In this document: piece after piece, positions 6,903 through 7,928 of the stretch
Layout: the number at the start of each line of letters is the position of its first letter
Position numbering within the stretch: position 1 is the stretch's first letter
NCBI GenBank assembly: GCA_947175225.1
Contig: CAMWLX010000147.1
Coordinates: forward strand, 1 to 7,928
Direction: 5' to 3'
Source: an uncultured Porphyromonadaceae bacterium
Lineage (GTDB): Bacteria > Bacteroidota > Bacteroidia > Bacteroidales > Muribaculaceae
Length of the DNA stretch: 7,928 nt
Translations under genes and position numbers: made by a program
Notes under the pieces: model-generated
The model's input: only the letters and a program-made list of their open reading frames with translations
What the model was told of the DNA's origin: nothing
The model's database searches: none

Positions 6903-6949
6903 CAATCGAAAACGTATATATTTAATTCCAGAAATAAAAACTTATCAAC

Positions 6950-7928
6950 ATGCTTGATCGATTGAGAATACCTACAAATAACCTTGACAATAGCGAAAGT
7001 GAAAATTCTTCTCTTTCCGAGTATTTAACTCTCTATTGTATGTGCCTTATTGTGGGATTATTGATAGGGTTATATGGATTCTTCCAAAATCAATATTTAC
7101 CATCCCATACGAAGTGGATCGCATGTTTCACTTACATTCTTCCTGCTTATTCTTTGGTTGGGGTTGTTTTACGATTCAGAGATGCAAAGGCTACCACTAT
7201 AGTATCGTTGTCAATATTACTTCTCACCGATACCATAAATTCGATATATATATTTGTCAAGGATGGTGGTATATCTCTACAATTTGTTATGGGAATTATC
7301 TTCTGTTTGATGTGGGTATGTTGGATTGCGTATTTCATCAAAAGTAAATCTGTAGAGTTGTATTTTCCAAAACATGCAAGAAAGATAAATAATTTCGATG
7401 GTAGATTTTTGATTGTATTTGTAGGATTTTGTCTGGCGCTGAATCTTACAATGATTTCTTATATCAAGAACCTTAATTTTAATATGAAAGCATATCAGGA
7501 AATCGTAGGAAAATCTTCACAAATTCGCGGTTTTAATGATTCTCAAATAAAATATTGGGGTTGCACTATTGAAGGAGATGTATGCAACGTGTATTTCATA
7601 CTTAATGAAAAATCTATCTCGCAAAATGCCTTTTATCAGAAATTGGCTCGACCCTATTTTTCTGATGAATTGCTTTATGCCGTTAATGCCGCAGCTCCTG
7701 ATTTTATCCGCTCTATAATTGATCATAATCTTGCGCTTGTATTTAATGTGTTTTATAAGGATATCTTTGATAGAAGAGTATTTAATATTTCTTCCGAACA
7801 GATTAACAATCTTAAAGATCTCGAACCACAAGAAGCCTTGACTCCTGTGGAAATGCAAAAGATAAGAGAATCTTTATTGGAAATTTTTCCTTCAAAAATA
7901 AATAAAAATATAAATCTTGTTTCTCTTT
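6950..7928 (+). CDS. Multi-pass membrane protein, DUF2569-like N-terminal region, 3' end outside window
   Basis: The frame is open from ATG 6950 to the window end (326 codons seen, no stop). The nearest upstream in-frame stop is TAA at 6935-6937, so 6950 is the first possible ATG, and a good promoter sits upstream. I see about five membrane segments: residues 25-45, 55-74, 80-102, 108-131 and 151-171. WIAYFIKSKSVELYFP (125-140) resembles the W-x-x-Y-F-x-x-S-x-x-V pattern near the end of four-helix DUF2569-type proteins, which is the basis for the tentative family call. After the fifth segment comes a soluble part of at least 155 residues (YWGCTIEGDVCNVYFILNE around 202-220) that I do not recognise. 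Location in the inner membrane is inferred; the function is unknown. It is divergent from the ATPase/nuclease gene. Confidence 0.75.
   Translation, partial: MLDRLRIPTNNLDNSESENSSLSEYLTLYCMCLIVGLLIGLYGFFQNQYLPSHTKWIACFTYILPAYSLVGVVLRFRDAKATTIVSLSILLLTDTINSIYIFVKDGGISLQFVMGIIFCLMWVCWIAYFIKSKSVELYFPKHARKINNFDGRFLIVFVGFCLALNLTMISYIKNLNFNMKAYQEIVGKSSQIRGFNDSQIKYWGCTIEGDVCNVYFILNEKSISQNAFYQKLARPYFSDELLYAVNAAAPDFIRSIIDHNLALVFNVFYKDIFDRRVFNISSEQINNLKDLEPQEALTPVEMQKIRESLLEIFPSKINKNINLVSL

Noticed and set aside
7036..7347. Open frame on the + strand starting at 7036
   Set aside because: It is in a different frame from the longer open membrane-protein frame from 6950, which has a promoter, clear membrane helices and no stops to the window end.
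7517..7858. Open frame on the - strand at 7517-7858
   Set aside because: It is antisense to the membrane-protein gene, its product has no recognisable domain, and no promoter is seen; a shadow of the AT-rich coding strand.

Overview
The window looks like a chromosomal segment of a Bacteroidota bacterium, most likely order Bacteroidales (a Muribaculaceae- or Bacteroides-like gut lineage). The grounds are: promoters of the Bacteroidota form TTTG-N19/20-TAnnTTTG in front of two genes, leaders mostly without a clear Shine-Dalgarno, and gene families (MG2-domain secreted proteins, AAA-ATPase-like/PD-(D/E)XK proteins) that are abundant in that phylum. Species-level placement is not possible from the sequence alone.

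Layout. Positions 1-396 contain no gene. They hold two copies of a structured non-coding element, about 96% identical over 139 bp and spaced 251 bp apart. The first copy is cut by the window start. The second is complete, bounded by about 29-bp imperfect terminal inverted repeats (221-249 and 361-389), and its interior can fold into several small hairpins. Positions 397-664 are an AT-rich promoter/leader region with a perfect 14-bp palindrome. Two co-directional genes follow on the + strand (665-2359 and 2337-5003, overlapping by 23 nt). Both encode exported MG2/alpha-2-macroglobulin-like proteins that share a C-terminal module. The first is a compact relative that appears to lack the middle beta-sandwich domains of the second.

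A 43-bp convergent gap containing a hairpin separates them from a - strand gene (5047-6609) for an AAA-ATPase-like protein with a C-terminal PD-(D/E)XK nuclease-like domain. It has its own well-formed promoter. Divergently from it, and also with a well-formed promoter, a + strand gene starts at 6950 and runs off the window end. It encodes a multi-pass membrane protein with a DUF2569-like N-terminal part and a soluble C-terminal domain.

How they may work together. The two MG2 proteins are very likely one operon acting at the cell envelope, with an unknown substrate. The ATPase/nuclease and the membrane protein have separate divergent promoters and no visible functional link to the operon. The most unusual content is the pair of terminal-inverted-repeat elements at the left edge, which I cannot assign to a known family.
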